Source: Cysteiniphilum litorale
GTDB lineage: Bacteria > Pseudomonadota > Gammaproteobacteria > Francisellales > Francisellaceae
Direction of reading: 5' to 3'
Length of the DNA stretch: 43,617 nucleotides
Assembly (NCBI RefSeq): GCF_003428165.1
Contig: NZ_QLIQ01000026.1
Span: 1-43,617, forward strand
Part shown: positions 31,586 through 41,420 of the stretch, in pieces
Layout of the letters: the number at the start of each line of letters is the position of its first letter
Numbering within the stretch: position 1 is the stretch's first letter
Program-made: the position numbers and the translations under genes
Notes under the pieces: model-generated
What the model was told of the DNA's origin: nothing
Seen by the model: the letters and a program-made list of their open reading frames with translations, nothing else
Databases searched by the model: none

Positions 31586-32815
31586 ATGCATAAAAATACA
31601 AACTACTCATTACGTGCGTGGCTTTCGATGTTTGCCGCAGCACTTTTCTTTTTTTATTGGTTTATTCAGTTATCACTTAATAACACGCTAATTGACTATT
31701 ATATTGCGCGTTACCAAATCGGTTCATATGGTTTATTTACGTCGATGTACTTGATTGGTAATGTACTGATGTTTATTCCAGCAGGCGTAATTTTGGATCG
31801 TTATAATAGCAAAAGAGTAATTGTGTCGGCACTTATTGTAATGTTGATTAGTGTGGCAATCATGACATTTGTCAGTAATCAGTTTATTGCTTACGCCTGT
31901 ATGCTATTAGTCGGATTTGGCGGTGCTTTTACCTTATTATCATGTGTGCGTGTGGCAACGAGCTGGTTTGAGCATGGACGAGTCGGGTTCCCCATCAGTA
32001 TGGCGATTACGATTGCCTTTTTAGGAAGTTACTTAGGAAATGCCGGTGGGCATGCGCTGTTGGTATATTCTGGCTCTGGTCAGGTCGTGCAAATCACTAA
32101 TATTGTTATGGGGCTCGTGATTATTGTCTTGGCATTACTGCTGATTCAAAAGAAACCACAGAGAAATGAGCAAAATGAGCAAAATAATGAAGCGCAACAG
32201 TCAATTTGGCGTGCGTTTAAAAATTTACGTTATGTGGTGAACAAAAAACAAAACTGGCTAGCGGCACTTTATATTTCATTGATGAATTTCCCTGTGATGA
32301 TTCTAGAATTTAGTTTTGGGCAGGCGTTTTTAAGGCATAGCTTTAGCATAAGCGCACAAGATGCGGCGATGATTGCGGGGATCATCAGTATTGGTTATAT
32401 GATTGGTGGACCTTTATGGAACAAGCTTTCAGACTATTATCGCTCACGCAAGCCTTTTATGTTGTTGGGGGCGAGCCTCTCATTGGTGGTGACTTTGTTA
32501 TTGCTTAATGCAAATCTTAGCTATCATGCACTGATTGTAATCTTCTTTTTTATCGGTGCGTTAACTGCAGCGCAAAATATTGGTTATCCTGTTATTGCTG
32601 AGTCAAACCCAACAGAGATTGCTGCCTCAGCAACTTCATTGGGCTCTTTAATTATTATGGGCGGCGGTGCCTTAGCACAGATTGGCTTTGGCATGCTTGA
32701 GCAATCATTAAGTTTTCGTGGTGCTTATATCGTTATTCCAATATGTATTAGCATTTCATTGCTATTGGTTTTCCTGATAAAAGAGCCAAAACGCACAGAA
32801 ATAAAAGCGGAATAA
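31586..32815 (+). CDS. Major facilitator superfamily transporter
   Basis: A 409-residue MFS protein with 12 predicted membrane helices. The MFS motif A after the second helix reads G-V-I-L-D-R-Y-N-S-K-R, with a related G-x-L-W-N-K-L-S-D-Y-Y-R-S-R-K-P copy after helix 8. The central loop (residues about 190-215) is rich in Asn, Gln and Glu. The substrate cannot be told. The gene begins 273 bases after the tRNA, with no clear ribosome site before ATG 31586. Confidence 0.9.
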   Translation: MHKNTNYSLRAWLSMFAAALFFFYWFIQLSLNNTLIDYYIARYQIGSYGLFTSMYLIGNVLMFIPAGVILDRYNSKRVIVSALIVMLISVAIMTFVSNQFIAYACMLLVGFGGAFTLLSCVRVATSWFEHGRVGFPISMAITIAFLGSYLGNAGGHALLVYSGSGQVVQITNIVMGLVIIVLALLLIQKKPQRNEQNEQNNEAQQSIWRAFKNLRYVVNKKQNWLAALYISLMNFPVMILEFSFGQAFLRHSFSISAQDAAMIAGIISIGYMIGGPLWNKLSDYYRSRKPFMLLGASLSLVVTLLLLNANLSYHALIVIFFFIGALTAAQNIGYPVIAESNPTEIAASATSLGSLIIMGGGALAQIGFGMLEQSLSFRGAYIVIPICISISLLLVFLIKEPKRTEIKAE

Positions 32816-32875
32816 GTCTAAGGCGACTATACTCTAAGCGGTAAAATGTCCGCATAGCATGTAAAGAGAAAAGAG

Positions 32876-33862
32876 ATGGCAAGAATAAATAGTATTAGAA
32901 GTATTAAAAGTAACAGCATTATATTTATGGTCGTGCTTTTAAGCGCGTGCACAACAGTAAATAATATGCCAGATTCATCAAGTTATTCAGTGGCGCAAAA
33001 AGAGCAAAAAACGCAAAAACAGCAAATACATGCTGAAAGAAATATAGATACTAATAAGCATGACGTTTTAACAACGCTGAATTTGCCACCAAGTTGTAGT
33101 TATGATAGTGCTTATAAGTATTTGGTATTAAAGGGTGATGCGATTGATAGGATTGCTCATCGTATTGGTGTTTCATCTGGCTGCATTGTGCAGATGAATA
33201 ACCTTGAGGATAATGACTTATCTATTTCACAAGCGCTGCGACTGCCAAAGCAAGCATTTATTAATACGATGCTTACTAAGATGTGTCCGATCAACCGACA
33301 GATTCTCAAAGATCGAGACTTTTTATTAGCATTAGAATCAAAGCCTAGTATTACTCGTCAAGATAAAGTACGTTTGCGCAAGTTGGCAGATGTTTATGCG
33401 CTTCAAGCTTATGCAAAAAACGCTAGCAGTTTGATTAATCATCTGTTGTTAAGAGTGAATGTTATTCCTGAAAGCTTGACTTTGGCACAGGCAATTGTTG
33501 AGAGTAATTGGGGTGGTTCGCGTTTTGCGGTGCATGGTAAGAATTATTTCGGCTTACATTGTTTCTCACAAGGTTGTGGTATCGCGCCTAAATACCCAAC
33601 ACCAGGAGTGATTGATGAAGTCAGTAAATTTACGGATGTAAGTGCTGGCATTGCAGATTATTATCGAGTGCTTAATACTTTGGCGCCCTATGCTGAGTTC
33701 AGAGAGCAACGAGCGCAGTTAATTATGTTAAATGGTTATGATTTGGCAGATTATTTGCAGTCTTATTCAGGCTTGAAAGGTGACGAATATGCGACGATTC
33801 TAAAGACCGTTATGCGTCATAATGATCTTGGGCAATATGATGGTCTATGTGAAAAAATCTAG
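32876..33862 (+). CDS. LysM and Bax-type glucosaminidase lipoprotein
   Basis: A 328-residue predicted lipoprotein. Residues 1-24 are a signal peptide with lipobox LLSAC (lipid on Cys25). A LysM domain spans about 75-120 (YLVLKGDAIDRIAHRIGV then VQMNN). The C-terminal region from about 185 is the Bax/mannosyl-glycoprotein endo-N-acetylglucosaminidase fold, with TLAQAIVESNWGGSRFAVHGKNYFGLHC (Glu in A-I-V-E-S is the expected catalytic acid) and DVSAGIADYYRVLNT. It likely cuts peptidoglycan glycan strands from the outer membrane. GAGAAAAGAG precedes the ATG. Confidence 0.9.
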   Translation: MARINSIRSIKSNSIIFMVVLLSACTTVNNMPDSSSYSVAQKEQKTQKQQIHAERNIDTNKHDVLTTLNLPPSCSYDSAYKYLVLKGDAIDRIAHRIGVSSGCIVQMNNLEDNDLSISQALRLPKQAFINTMLTKMCPINRQILKDRDFLLALESKPSITRQDKVRLRKLADVYALQAYAKNASSLINHLLLRVNVIPESLTLAQAIVESNWGGSRFAVHGKNYFGLHCFSQGCGIAPKYPTPGVIDEVSKFTDVSAGIADYYRVLNTLAPYAEFREQRAQLIMLNGYDLADYLQSYSGLKGDEYATILKTVMRHNDLGQYDGLCEKI

Positions 33863-34051
33863 GTACTTTAATGCTCTTTTTATATTAAAAAAGTAAAAAT
33901 TTATGTGTTTTACTGTTTAGCTTATGTCAATAATGGCTATACTCTTTCTACATGATTTTCAATGATTTCAATTATGTGATATTTAAGGTCTTTTATAGGA
34001 TTTCAGTTGCTGTTGAAATTAAAATAAAACAAACAAGGTCAGTAATAAAAA

Positions 34052-35068
34052 ATGAAAAATAGTAGTTTTAAAATTTGTGATGCCAGTGTTCACCCTGGTG
34101 AGAAAGCGACATTGGCATTGCCCTTGCCTGAGCAATATTCATGCTCACCAATGTATATGCCAATCAAAGTAATCAATGGCAAACAAAGTGGACGTAAACT
34201 CTTAGTCTTTGCAATGGTCGATGGTAATGAATTTAATGGCTTGGAAATCGCTAATCAGTTATATGACGATATCTCTGCCGATGAGCTGCAGGGGACATTG
34301 ATCGCTATCCCAGTTTTAAATGTTTATGGTTTGTCACATTTCCCCAAGCCAACGCCAAGTGGTGTGAGACTAAGTGCTTGTTTTCCAGGCGATGAGCATG
34401 GCAGTTTTGGTGAGCGTATTGCACATATCTTTACCAAAGAAATATTGACACAGATCGATTGCTGTATTGAGTTAAATACGGGCTCGCTAAACCATGAGAT
34501 TTTGCCACAAGTGTATTGCAGCTTTGATAATGTCGAGGCGAAGAAATTAGCCAAAGCATTCCAAGCGCCAGTGATTACTGAGGTTGAGACTAAGCAAAGC
34601 GGTATTCGTGTCACTGCAGAGAGTTTGAATATTCCTTTGTTAGTGTATGAAGCAGGCGAGGCGCAACGTTTTGACCAAACGGCTATTCAGGTTGGTTTAG
34701 ATGGTATTAAAAATGTGATGTGCAAACTTGGGATGCTCAGTGGTGAGATCGATGATAGTGTGACACCTGTATTCTCAAAGGATGATGATTGGCTTATTTC
34801 ATCATCATCCGGTGTCTTGCATAGTGAAGTGGCATTGGGTGAGTCGATCAAGAAAGGTGATAAAATTGGGCGCCTGACGGATCCATTTAGCAATGAGAAT
34901 GCAACAGTAATTAAATCAGATCTTGATGGGGTGATTGTAGGGATTAATCGCTCACCATTGATTCAAGAGGGCGTTTCTATCTTTAAGGTGGCATCTTTTA
35001 TTGATAACCAAAAGGCTGAGGAAATTCTAGAGGAATGGGAAGAGAATAAACCTGAGGTTGACGAATAA
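34052..35068 (+). CDS. Succinylglutamate desuccinylase/aspartoacylase-family protein lacking zinc histidines
   Basis: A 338-residue protein with the fold of zinc deacylases such as AstE and aspartoacylase. Active members have H-G-D-E at the first zinc site, D-L-N-R in the substrate pocket, and D-L-H-T-G for the third ligand. Here the same places read D57-G-N-E60, L-S108-A109 before CFPGDEHGS, and E-L-N142-T-G. Both histidine ligands are replaced by Asp and Asn and the Asn-Arg pair by Ser-Ala, while the metal-site glutamate and the later E-A-G-E remain. The protein is probably catalytically inactive or uses another chemistry. Residues 250-330 form a biotinyl-like beta domain, as in many family members. 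The next gene is an MFS transporter starting two bases after its stop. Confidence 0.85.
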   Translation: MKNSSFKICDASVHPGEKATLALPLPEQYSCSPMYMPIKVINGKQSGRKLLVFAMVDGNEFNGLEIANQLYDDISADELQGTLIAIPVLNVYGLSHFPKPTPSGVRLSACFPGDEHGSFGERIAHIFTKEILTQIDCCIELNTGSLNHEILPQVYCSFDNVEAKKLAKAFQAPVITEVETKQSGIRVTAESLNIPLLVYEAGEAQRFDQTAIQVGLDGIKNVMCKLGMLSGEIDDSVTPVFSKDDDWLISSSSGVLHSEVALGESIKKGDKIGRLTDPFSNENATVIKSDLDGVIVGINRSPLIQEGVSIFKVASFIDNQKAEEILEEWEENKPEVDE

Positions 35069-35069
35069 T

Positions 35070-36362
35070 ATGAGTCAAAATCAAAAAATGAGTTTTATCG
35101 GCACGATCATTTGGTTGGTGTGTGCATTATTCTTCATGTATGAGTTTTTACTTAGAACGATTTTGGGCACATTTGAGCATCCTATTATTCAAGATCTTAA
35201 TTTAAATCTTGTGACATTTGCCATTCTAAGCTCAACCGCTTACCAGCTGGTTTATGGCATTATGCAAATTCCAGTAGGTATTATTACCGATCGCTTAGGC
35301 TTAAAAAAGGCATTATTCGTAGCTGTATTTTTCTGTGCGTTGGCAGTTACTGGTTTTGGCATGAGCTTTGGCTTTGATAGTGCTTTTGTTTTTAGAGTAT
35401 TAATGGGGCTTGGTTCATCTTTCGGCTTTATCTGCTTGTTAGTGGCTGTATATGACTGGATGCCACGCAAACATATTGCATTGTTTATTGGCTTATCGCA
35501 ATTCATAGGTACGATGGGACCGATGTTGGCAGCAGGTCCTTTAAATAGCTTATCATCACACTCAGAGTTGCCATGGCGTTATATTTTTTATGCGTTAGGT
35601 GCAATTGGTATTGTGATTGCGATTATTGTGCTTCTCATCGTTCGCAATAATACGGATTACACGGGAAGCTTTCGTATTTTAAAGCGCCAAGAGCGATTGC
35701 AAGTCAATCTTTGGCAGCTGATGCGTCAACGTCAGGTTTGGTATATTGCCTGTTATTCAGCATGTGTGTATTTCGCCATAGAATATTTCTCTGAAAATAG
35801 TGGTAAAGCATTCTTGATGTTGCATGGCTTTAGCTCGGGTGTGTCATCTTATATGTTAACGCTATCATGGTTAGGTTATGCCATTGGCTGCCCATTTTTG
35901 GGCTTTATCTCAGATCGCACCAGTAAGCGTAAACGCATGATGGTGTTTGCCGCAGTTGTTTGTGTGTTGTCGGTTTTATGCATTACCTATTTTCCGGTCA
36001 ATATTATCGTCATTAGTATTGCCTTTTTTGGTCTTGGTATTGGCGCCAGTGGTCAGAGTATTGGCTTTGCGATTATGGCGGAGCAATGCAACAACAACTA
36101 TCTAGCAGCAGGCTTGGGTCTTAATAATGCTATGATTATGCTTGTAACCTCTTTGATGGCGCCTTTGATCGGTGGAGTGCTTGCCTATTTGTCAAAAGGA
36201 CAGGCTTTAAGTGTTGTTAATTATCAGCATGGCTTTTTATTAATTATTGCCGTGATAGCTATTGGTGTATTAATTAGTATTTTCTTGATTAAAGAGACGT
36301 TTTGTAAGTCAACCAAAGAAACCACCAAGTTGACTGTAACCACATTGAAAACAGTAGAGTAA
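35070..36362 (+). CDS. Major facilitator superfamily transporter
   Basis: The start at ATG 35070 directly follows the stop of the preceding gene (a TTG at 35058 is possible). The 430-residue product has 12 predicted membrane helices and the MFS motif G-I-I-T-D-R-L-G-L-K-K after helix 2, with G-F-I-S-D-R-T-S-K-R-K-R in the second half. The tight link with the aspartoacylase-like gene suggests they act on the same substrate, perhaps an N-acyl amino acid or peptide (inference). Confidence 0.9.
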   Translation: MSQNQKMSFIGTIIWLVCALFFMYEFLLRTILGTFEHPIIQDLNLNLVTFAILSSTAYQLVYGIMQIPVGIITDRLGLKKALFVAVFFCALAVTGFGMSFGFDSAFVFRVLMGLGSSFGFICLLVAVYDWMPRKHIALFIGLSQFIGTMGPMLAAGPLNSLSSHSELPWRYIFYALGAIGIVIAIIVLLIVRNNTDYTGSFRILKRQERLQVNLWQLMRQRQVWYIACYSACVYFAIEYFSENSGKAFLMLHGFSSGVSSYMLTLSWLGYAIGCPFLGFISDRTSKRKRMMVFAAVVCVLSVLCITYFPVNIIVISIAFFGLGIGASGQSIGFAIMAEQCNNNYLAAGLGLNNAMIMLVTSLMAPLIGGVLAYLSKGQALSVVNYQHGFLLIIAVIAIGVLISIFLIKETFCKSTKETTKLTVTTLKTVE

Positions 36363-36366
36363 ATCA

Positions 36367-36789
36367 ATGACGACGGTGAAAGTGGCATTAAAACGATCTT
36401 TCATCCAGCTTATCGTCATCATCTTATTATTTAGTTTTTGTCTTTTTATTATTTTTGAGCTCTTACATGCAGCGCTTTTTTATAGCGCTTTTATACTATG
36501 GGTTATTACCTTTATTGGCATGTTATTACATTACTTATCGAGTAGGAAATTAAACGAAATTATTTTAGTTGAAACTGCGCATACGCGTAAAATTAATCTG
36601 CACTACGGCGCTCAGTGGCATAATAATGTAACAGTGCGCCGTAGCATTATGATCGCAGGCACGCTATATTTAGAATGCCAATGTGCACAGGAGAAGCGTT
36701 TAAAGCTGTGGTTATTTAAGGATCGGTTTAAAAGTGGCAAGGAGCGTTATCAGTTGATTAGGTTTTTAGTACTGCATAATAATAAGTAA
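36367..36789 (+). CDS. Small membrane protein, two TM helices
   Basis: A 140-residue protein with two membrane helices at about residues 12-32 and 36-56, then a cytoplasmic beta-rich domain (HYGAQWHNNVTVRRSIMIAGTLYLECQC, then LKLWLFKDRF). The layout resembles YgfX/CptA-type proteins, but I cannot confirm the family. It starts four bases after the transporter gene and may be part of that operon. Confidence 0.65.
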   Translation: MTTVKVALKRSFIQLIVIILLFSFCLFIIFELLHAALFYSAFILWVITFIGMLLHYLSSRKLNEIILVETAHTRKINLHYGAQWHNNVTVRRSIMIAGTLYLECQCAQEKRLKLWLFKDRFKSGKERYQLIRFLVLHNNK

Positions 36790-36901
36790 AATATATTGAA
36801 AATAAAAATATAATATATTTTTCATGAGAATGAGGTGAAGATAAGATTGGAAGTATAAAAATTTTCAACAAGTTGCATAACCACAATAAGGAGAGTTCAA
36901 G

Positions 36902-38338
36902 ATGGACAAGAAACATTTAACAACCAATAATGGCGCACCGGTTCCTAATGATAATACCAGTATTAGTGCTGGTGAGCGTGGCTCGTTAACCTTTGATAAT
37001 TTCAGGTTATTTGAGAAGCTTGCGCATTTTAATCGTGAGCGTATTCCTGAGCGTGTCGTACATGCGCGTGGCTCTGGTGCCTATGGTGTATTTACTTTGG
37101 AAGAAGATTTATCACATTTAAGCATTGCTGATTTTTTACAGGGCAAGGGTAAAAAAACAGATGTGTTTATTCGCTTCTCAACGGTAGGAGGCGGTCAGGA
37201 CTCAAGTGATTATGCGCGTGATCCAAGAGGTACCGCAATTAAGTTTTACACCAAGCAAGGTAATTACGATATCGTCGGCAATAATACGCCGGTATTTTTC
37301 CTAAGGGATCCGAGTAAATTTCCAGATTTTATCCATTCACAAAAGAAAAACCCGCAAACCAACTTACCAGACCCTGCAGCGATGTATGAGTTTTGGTCCA
37401 AGAATCCACAATCGTTACATCAAATGACGATTTTAATGTCTGATCGTGGTATTCCTAAGAGCTATCGCCATATGCATATGTTTGGCTCACATACCTTAAG
37501 TTTGTATAATGCTAAAGGTGAACGTTTTTGGGTTAAATGGCATTTTAAAACCCAGCAAGGTATAGAGAATCTAACCGATGAAGAAGCAGCTAAAATGTCT
37601 GGATTTGGTGCGCAAAAAGATCTTTTTGATACTATTGCCAAGGGTGATTTTCCAAAGTGGGATGTCAAAATTCAGGTAATGACGGAACAAGAGGCGCAAA
37701 ATTATCATATTAATCCATTTGATTTAACCAAAGTTTGGCCACATGCTGATTTCCCATTGCAAAAGATCGGTGTGCTTGAGTTAAATCGTAATGTTGATAA
37801 TTATTTTGCTGAAGTTGAGCAATCAACATTTGCGCCAAGTAATCTCGTACCTGGTACGGGTGCCTCTCCTGATAAAATGTTGCAAGCAAGACTACTAGCC
37901 TATCAAGATGCACATCGATATCGAGTTGGTGTTAACGCGCATCATCTACCCGTTAACGCGCCAAAATGTCCAATGCATAATTATCAACGTGATGGTGCGA
38001 TGGCAGGCACTGGCTTGGATATCTCGCAAAATAGTGACGTGAACTTTTATCCTAACCAACAAACCAGCGCACCAACTGAAGCGCCTCAATATCAAGAACC
38101 ACCATTAAGACAATCTGGTGATATTGATTATTATGATGCACAAGCTGAGGATAACTACTCACAAGCGGGGGATTTGTTTCAGTTAATGAATGAATCACAA
38201 AAAGAGCAGCTAGCACATAATATTGCCGGCGGGTTGGTGCATGCGACAAAGGAAGTGCAAGCCATCATGCTTGAGCAATTTAACCAAGCACATCCGGAAT
38301 ATAAGAAGTATGTAAAGGCAGCGCTCATGCAGCAATAA
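36902..38338 (+). CDS. katA: Monofunctional haem catalase
   Basis: A 478-residue small-subunit catalase that converts hydrogen peroxide to water and oxygen. Active-site His54 lies in RVVHARGSGAYGVF, the distal Asn is in D-I-V-G-N-N-T-P-V-F-F, and the proximal tyrosine region RLLAYQDAHRYRVGVNAHHLPVN lies near 335. The haem-contact F-x-R-x-S-T-V-G-G segment (FIRFSTVGG) is also present. The protein is full length with no leader, so it is cytoplasmic. AAGGAGAG precedes the ATG. Confidence 0.97.
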   Translation: MDKKHLTTNNGAPVPNDNTSISAGERGSLTFDNFRLFEKLAHFNRERIPERVVHARGSGAYGVFTLEEDLSHLSIADFLQGKGKKTDVFIRFSTVGGGQDSSDYARDPRGTAIKFYTKQGNYDIVGNNTPVFFLRDPSKFPDFIHSQKKNPQTNLPDPAAMYEFWSKNPQSLHQMTILMSDRGIPKSYRHMHMFGSHTLSLYNAKGERFWVKWHFKTQQGIENLTDEEAAKMSGFGAQKDLFDTIAKGDFPKWDVKIQVMTEQEAQNYHINPFDLTKVWPHADFPLQKIGVLELNRNVDNYFAEVEQSTFAPSNLVPGTGASPDKMLQARLLAYQDAHRYRVGVNAHHLPVNAPKCPMHNYQRDGAMAGTGLDISQNSDVNFYPNQQTSAPTEAPQYQEPPLRQSGDIDYYDAQAEDNYSQAGDLFQLMNESQKEQLAHNIAGGLVHATKEVQAIMLEQFNQAHPEYKKYVKAALMQQ

Positions 38339-38514
38339 AGTATCAAAATATAAATCTTAATCGTAATCATAGAAGGGCAAGAATGTGGTGTGGTGTTATT
38401 CAATAAAGCTGATCTTATAATTAATTATCTTTGGGTATCCCTCCCCCATGCGTGGAAGTGCTTAGAGTGGATATTATACATAATGTGTTCGGGAATATTT
38501 TTTAAGGGTATATT

Positions 38515-39255
38515 ATGGATATTAAAAGTTTGCTTTCACCAGAGTTAACAAATATAGCAAAAAATCATCATACAATGGGCATGGCATTGATACATGTCAC
38601 TAAAGCAAAAACAGCCTTTCATTGCATTAAAGAGTTAAATATAAAATTAGCCGCTCAAACAGAATACAAAGAGTTAACCTCACTGTTTTTAAATTATGAT
38701 CAAGTAACCAATCTACCAGATCAGTTCTTTTATTCAGACTGTCATTTTGCACGAGGAAGTTCGATCGAAAATAATTTAGATATGCTTTTTATCATAACTC
38801 ACATGGATGTTGATAATATTGTTATTCTATGTGTTGGGGTTGATAGTAAATGGTTTGGATATCATTTGTTAAATAATAAGGTTTACCTGCAAAATACTAT
38901 CGTCAACTCTATTGTCGACATAAATAAAAATAATATTAAGCCCAAATTAAGTCTGTTTCATAGTCAGTTTAACAAACTAGAAAGTGGCACATTATTTTAC
39001 GCAGACAAAGTACAGCAAAGAGATACAAAGGAGTCAGCGGAAATAATTCCTTTAACTTCTTTGGAGAGAAAGTGCTTTCAGATGATTTATGACAATATTA
39101 TACGTTCTAGTGATATTGCTCAGCAGCTTGAAATTTCAAAAAGAACGGTTGATGATTATATTGAGCGACTTAAAGTGAAATTTTCATGCAATAACAAGTA
39201 TGAACTATATTATAAGATTAAAACCTTTAATCGGAGATACCTTCTGTCCGCATAA
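38515..39255 (+). CDS. LuxR-family transcriptional regulator
   Basis: A 246-residue protein with a C-terminal LuxR helix-turn-helix at about 180-240 (PLTSLERKCFQMIYDNIIRSSDIAQQLEISKRTVDDYIERLKVKF). The N-terminal 170 residues form an unassigned sensor domain that could be of the autoinducer-binding or PAS class; the classical W-x-x-Y-x-D ligand signature of LuxR is not obvious. Its end overlaps the convergent tssG gene by 29 bases. It is a good candidate regulator of the T6SS genes next to it (inference). GGGTATATT precedes the ATG. Confidence 0.8.
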   Translation: MDIKSLLSPELTNIAKNHHTMGMALIHVTKAKTAFHCIKELNIKLAAQTEYKELTSLFLNYDQVTNLPDQFFYSDCHFARGSSIENNLDMLFIITHMDVDNIVILCVGVDSKWFGYHLLNNKVYLQNTIVNSIVDINKNNIKPKLSLFHSQFNKLESGTLFYADKVQQRDTKESAEIIPLTSLERKCFQMIYDNIIRSSDIAQQLEISKRTVDDYIERLKVKFSCNNKYELYYKIKTFNRRYLLSA

Positions 39256-40018
39256 TTGAGTATTTAGATTCAAGTAAACTATCTTGACCTAATTTTTTGT
39301 TTCTTAAGTAGGTGATTTCTTGTGGATGAGAGATCTCAAGCTTAAGCTGATATGACTTTAATATTTGTTTTAATTTATTGTGAAGCCTTTGTTGTTGCTG
39401 CTGTACTTTTGCTATAGAGGATCCTGTGTTGATTGAAATAGCAACACATATAACAGGAATAACATCAAAGTTTTGGGCATTTGCTGTTATTCTACCAAGC
39501 AAATGATTTGGTGTTGTTGACTGTGGCTGAATACCATAACTTATGTTTACTTTAGATGGAAAATCTATAACACGTTTGATATGTGTTTCGATAAGTATTT
39601 TTGAAGGTGATTGCGATAGCCTGTTTAAGAAAAGTTGTTCAATTGTTGTATTAACTGAAGGGTTTAAGCAGGGAAACACACCAAGAAAATGAGCCCGAAG
39701 AAAATCATCAATCAATTGATTGATACGTTGTGTTTGGGTGGGTGCTAGGTGGGTGAGTTGGGTACAATAGTCATATAGCCGTCTATCAATAGTTGCCAGA
39801 TTAGCATAAATATAGACTTTATCGTTTAGCCATTCTATTTTAGTGAAGCCAGGGTGAATAGATAAAGCTTTTGATTCACGACAAAATACAATGTTTTCTT
39901 TTTTGATACCAATCAAATAAAGTGCAGACATCAATAGTTCAGGGGACATTTTAGGTATTAACCGCCTGATTCTTGCAATTTTCTGATTTTGTTGATCTTG
40001 GTTAATCATGTTGTACAA
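39227..40018 (-). CDS. tssG: T6SS baseplate protein TssG (IglJ-like)
   Basis: A 263-residue TssG-like protein, shorter than the usual TssG but about the size of Francisella IglJ. It has the N-terminal helix IARIRRLIPKMSPELLMSALYLIGI, strands with SIHPGFTKIEWLNDKVYIYANLA, and a helical middle with Q-T-Q-R-I-N-Q-L-I-D-D-F. TssG joins TssK, TssF and TssE in the baseplate wedge. Its start overlaps tssF by 17 bases; MINQDQ (start 40009) is an alternative. It is assigned mostly from position after tssK and tssF. Confidence 0.65.
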   Translation of the reverse strand: MYNMINQDQQNQKIARIRRLIPKMSPELLMSALYLIGIKKENIVFCRESKALSIHPGFTKIEWLNDKVYIYANLATIDRRLYDYCTQLTHLAPTQTQRINQLIDDFLRAHFLGVFPCLNPSVNTTIEQLFLNRLSQSPSKILIETHIKRVIDFPSKVNISYGIQPQSTTPNHLLGRITANAQNFDVIPVICVAISINTGSSIAKVQQQQQRLHNKLKQILKSYQLKLEISHPQEITYLRNKKLGQDSLLESKYSIMRTEGISD

Positions 40019-41411
40019 GCACCTGGTTTAGTTTAATAAAACGTTGAAGATGGCGTGAAAAATATTGATGCAATGATTGTTGCATATCTGCTTTATCGTA
40101 GATTTTTAAGGGCTCCCATATACCTTTTGGATTAAATTGATCAAGTTGCGAAATATAATTGATAAAGTAGTCATGGCAACTGGTGAGTTTGAATATTCGG
40201 CATATATTTTTTATATCACCGTAATTCAACTGCTTATGATTCTTGCGTAAAGTGTCTAGTAATTCAACTTTATTTAGATCAGCAAACTCAAAGGGAATAT
40301 GACTAAAATAATCGATTTTCATGGTTGAAATGTGATAGTTTTGCAAGCTGACTTGCATATGTGATAGTCGCTGTTTTCTAAATTGATAATTATAGCAACA
40401 GATAGTTGAAAGTATCCAACGCTGCTGGGATTCAATAAGACTGTCCAAAACATCCTCAACATAACCATGTGCAAGAGAAAGCGAAAAGTTTTTATAGTCA
40501 CTAGTATGGAGTGAATAGTAGCGATCATTAATTGCATTATATTCTTCGTCGTGAACTTCGAGTAATGACTGCAAATGAACCCGACTGTCTTCAAAATGAA
40601 TAGGATATTTACTTTTATCAATATCAATTGATAGTGAAGTTGAGTTATTGGGACTTAGAGCCCCAAGTTTAAAAATATTAGTATGAATAAGCGTTTGAAT
40701 AATATCAGGATCTATTAGCTTTGCTTCATCCGGCTCAAGCTCAAAATAAATGGTAAATTGATTGGTTTGTGTTTGCTTAAATGGTATGGGAATACTTAAC
40801 TCTTGTGTTTTTTCAGGGTGATTTAAACGTAATCTTAAATTCTCAAATGAGTTAAGAGATGCTAAAGCGCTTTTTTCATGCTTGACTTTGATGGGGGTGT
40901 GAGCCTTTGTACTCACATGGCAAAAACTCTTGGTGCTTAGCAGTTGATAGAACCAAATGATATACATAGGATTGATACTTGAATTAATTAGATTCAAGTG
41001 CAGTGTTTGAGGCAGGTCACAGTTGTGGGAGGCTTGAAAGTCAAGGCAGAGATTATGATCTTTAATCTGGCATTTAGAAAGTTCAAAGTGATGAAGCTCT
41101 TGATTATTTAAGGATCGCATCTCACAAGTGTCTAACCCATCACTAAAATGAAAACGTTGGGAAAAGTCGATATGCTTAGGAAAGTTAGAGCTGTTAGCTT
41201 TGATTTTACAAAGGTATATAAAAGGCGTATGGCGAAAAAACCAAGGATATTGTTTAAGATAATAAGCATTTCGTTCCAATGCAACTTGTTGTTCAAAATT
41301 ATGGGATAAGGTTGCAAAGTGATTATTGAGAAGATCTTGCAAAGACTCAATTAAATGCTTTGCTGGTTCAACTTTATTCAATTTATCCATTGCTTTTTCA
41401 ATAGGTTTCAT
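40002..41411 (-). CDS. tssF: T6SS baseplate protein TssF (IglH-like)
   Basis: A 469-residue TssF-type baseplate protein, close to the length of Francisella IglH and shorter than canonical TssF. Visible are the N-terminal helices (LNNHFATLSHNFEQQVALERNAYYLKQYPWFFRHTPFIYL) and a long region of alternating strands, ending in a helical C-terminal part. It has no recognisable catalytic residues, as expected for a structural wedge component. GGAGATAAT precedes the ATG. It follows tssK by ten bases in one operon. Confidence 0.7.
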   Translation of the reverse strand: MKPIEKAMDKLNKVEPAKHLIESLQDLLNNHFATLSHNFEQQVALERNAYYLKQYPWFFRHTPFIYLCKIKANSSNFPKHIDFSQRFHFSDGLDTCEMRSLNNQELHHFELSKCQIKDHNLCLDFQASHNCDLPQTLHLNLINSSINPMYIIWFYQLLSTKSFCHVSTKAHTPIKVKHEKSALASLNSFENLRLRLNHPEKTQELSIPIPFKQTQTNQFTIYFELEPDEAKLIDPDIIQTLIHTNIFKLGALSPNNSTSLSIDIDKSKYPIHFEDSRVHLQSLLEVHDEEYNAINDRYYSLHTSDYKNFSLSLAHGYVEDVLDSLIESQQRWILSTICCYNYQFRKQRLSHMQVSLQNYHISTMKIDYFSHIPFEFADLNKVELLDTLRKNHKQLNYGDIKNICRIFKLTSCHDYFINYISQLDQFNPKGIWEPLKIYDKADMQQSLHQYFSRHLQRFIKLNQVLVQHD

Positions 41412-41420
41412 GATTATCTC

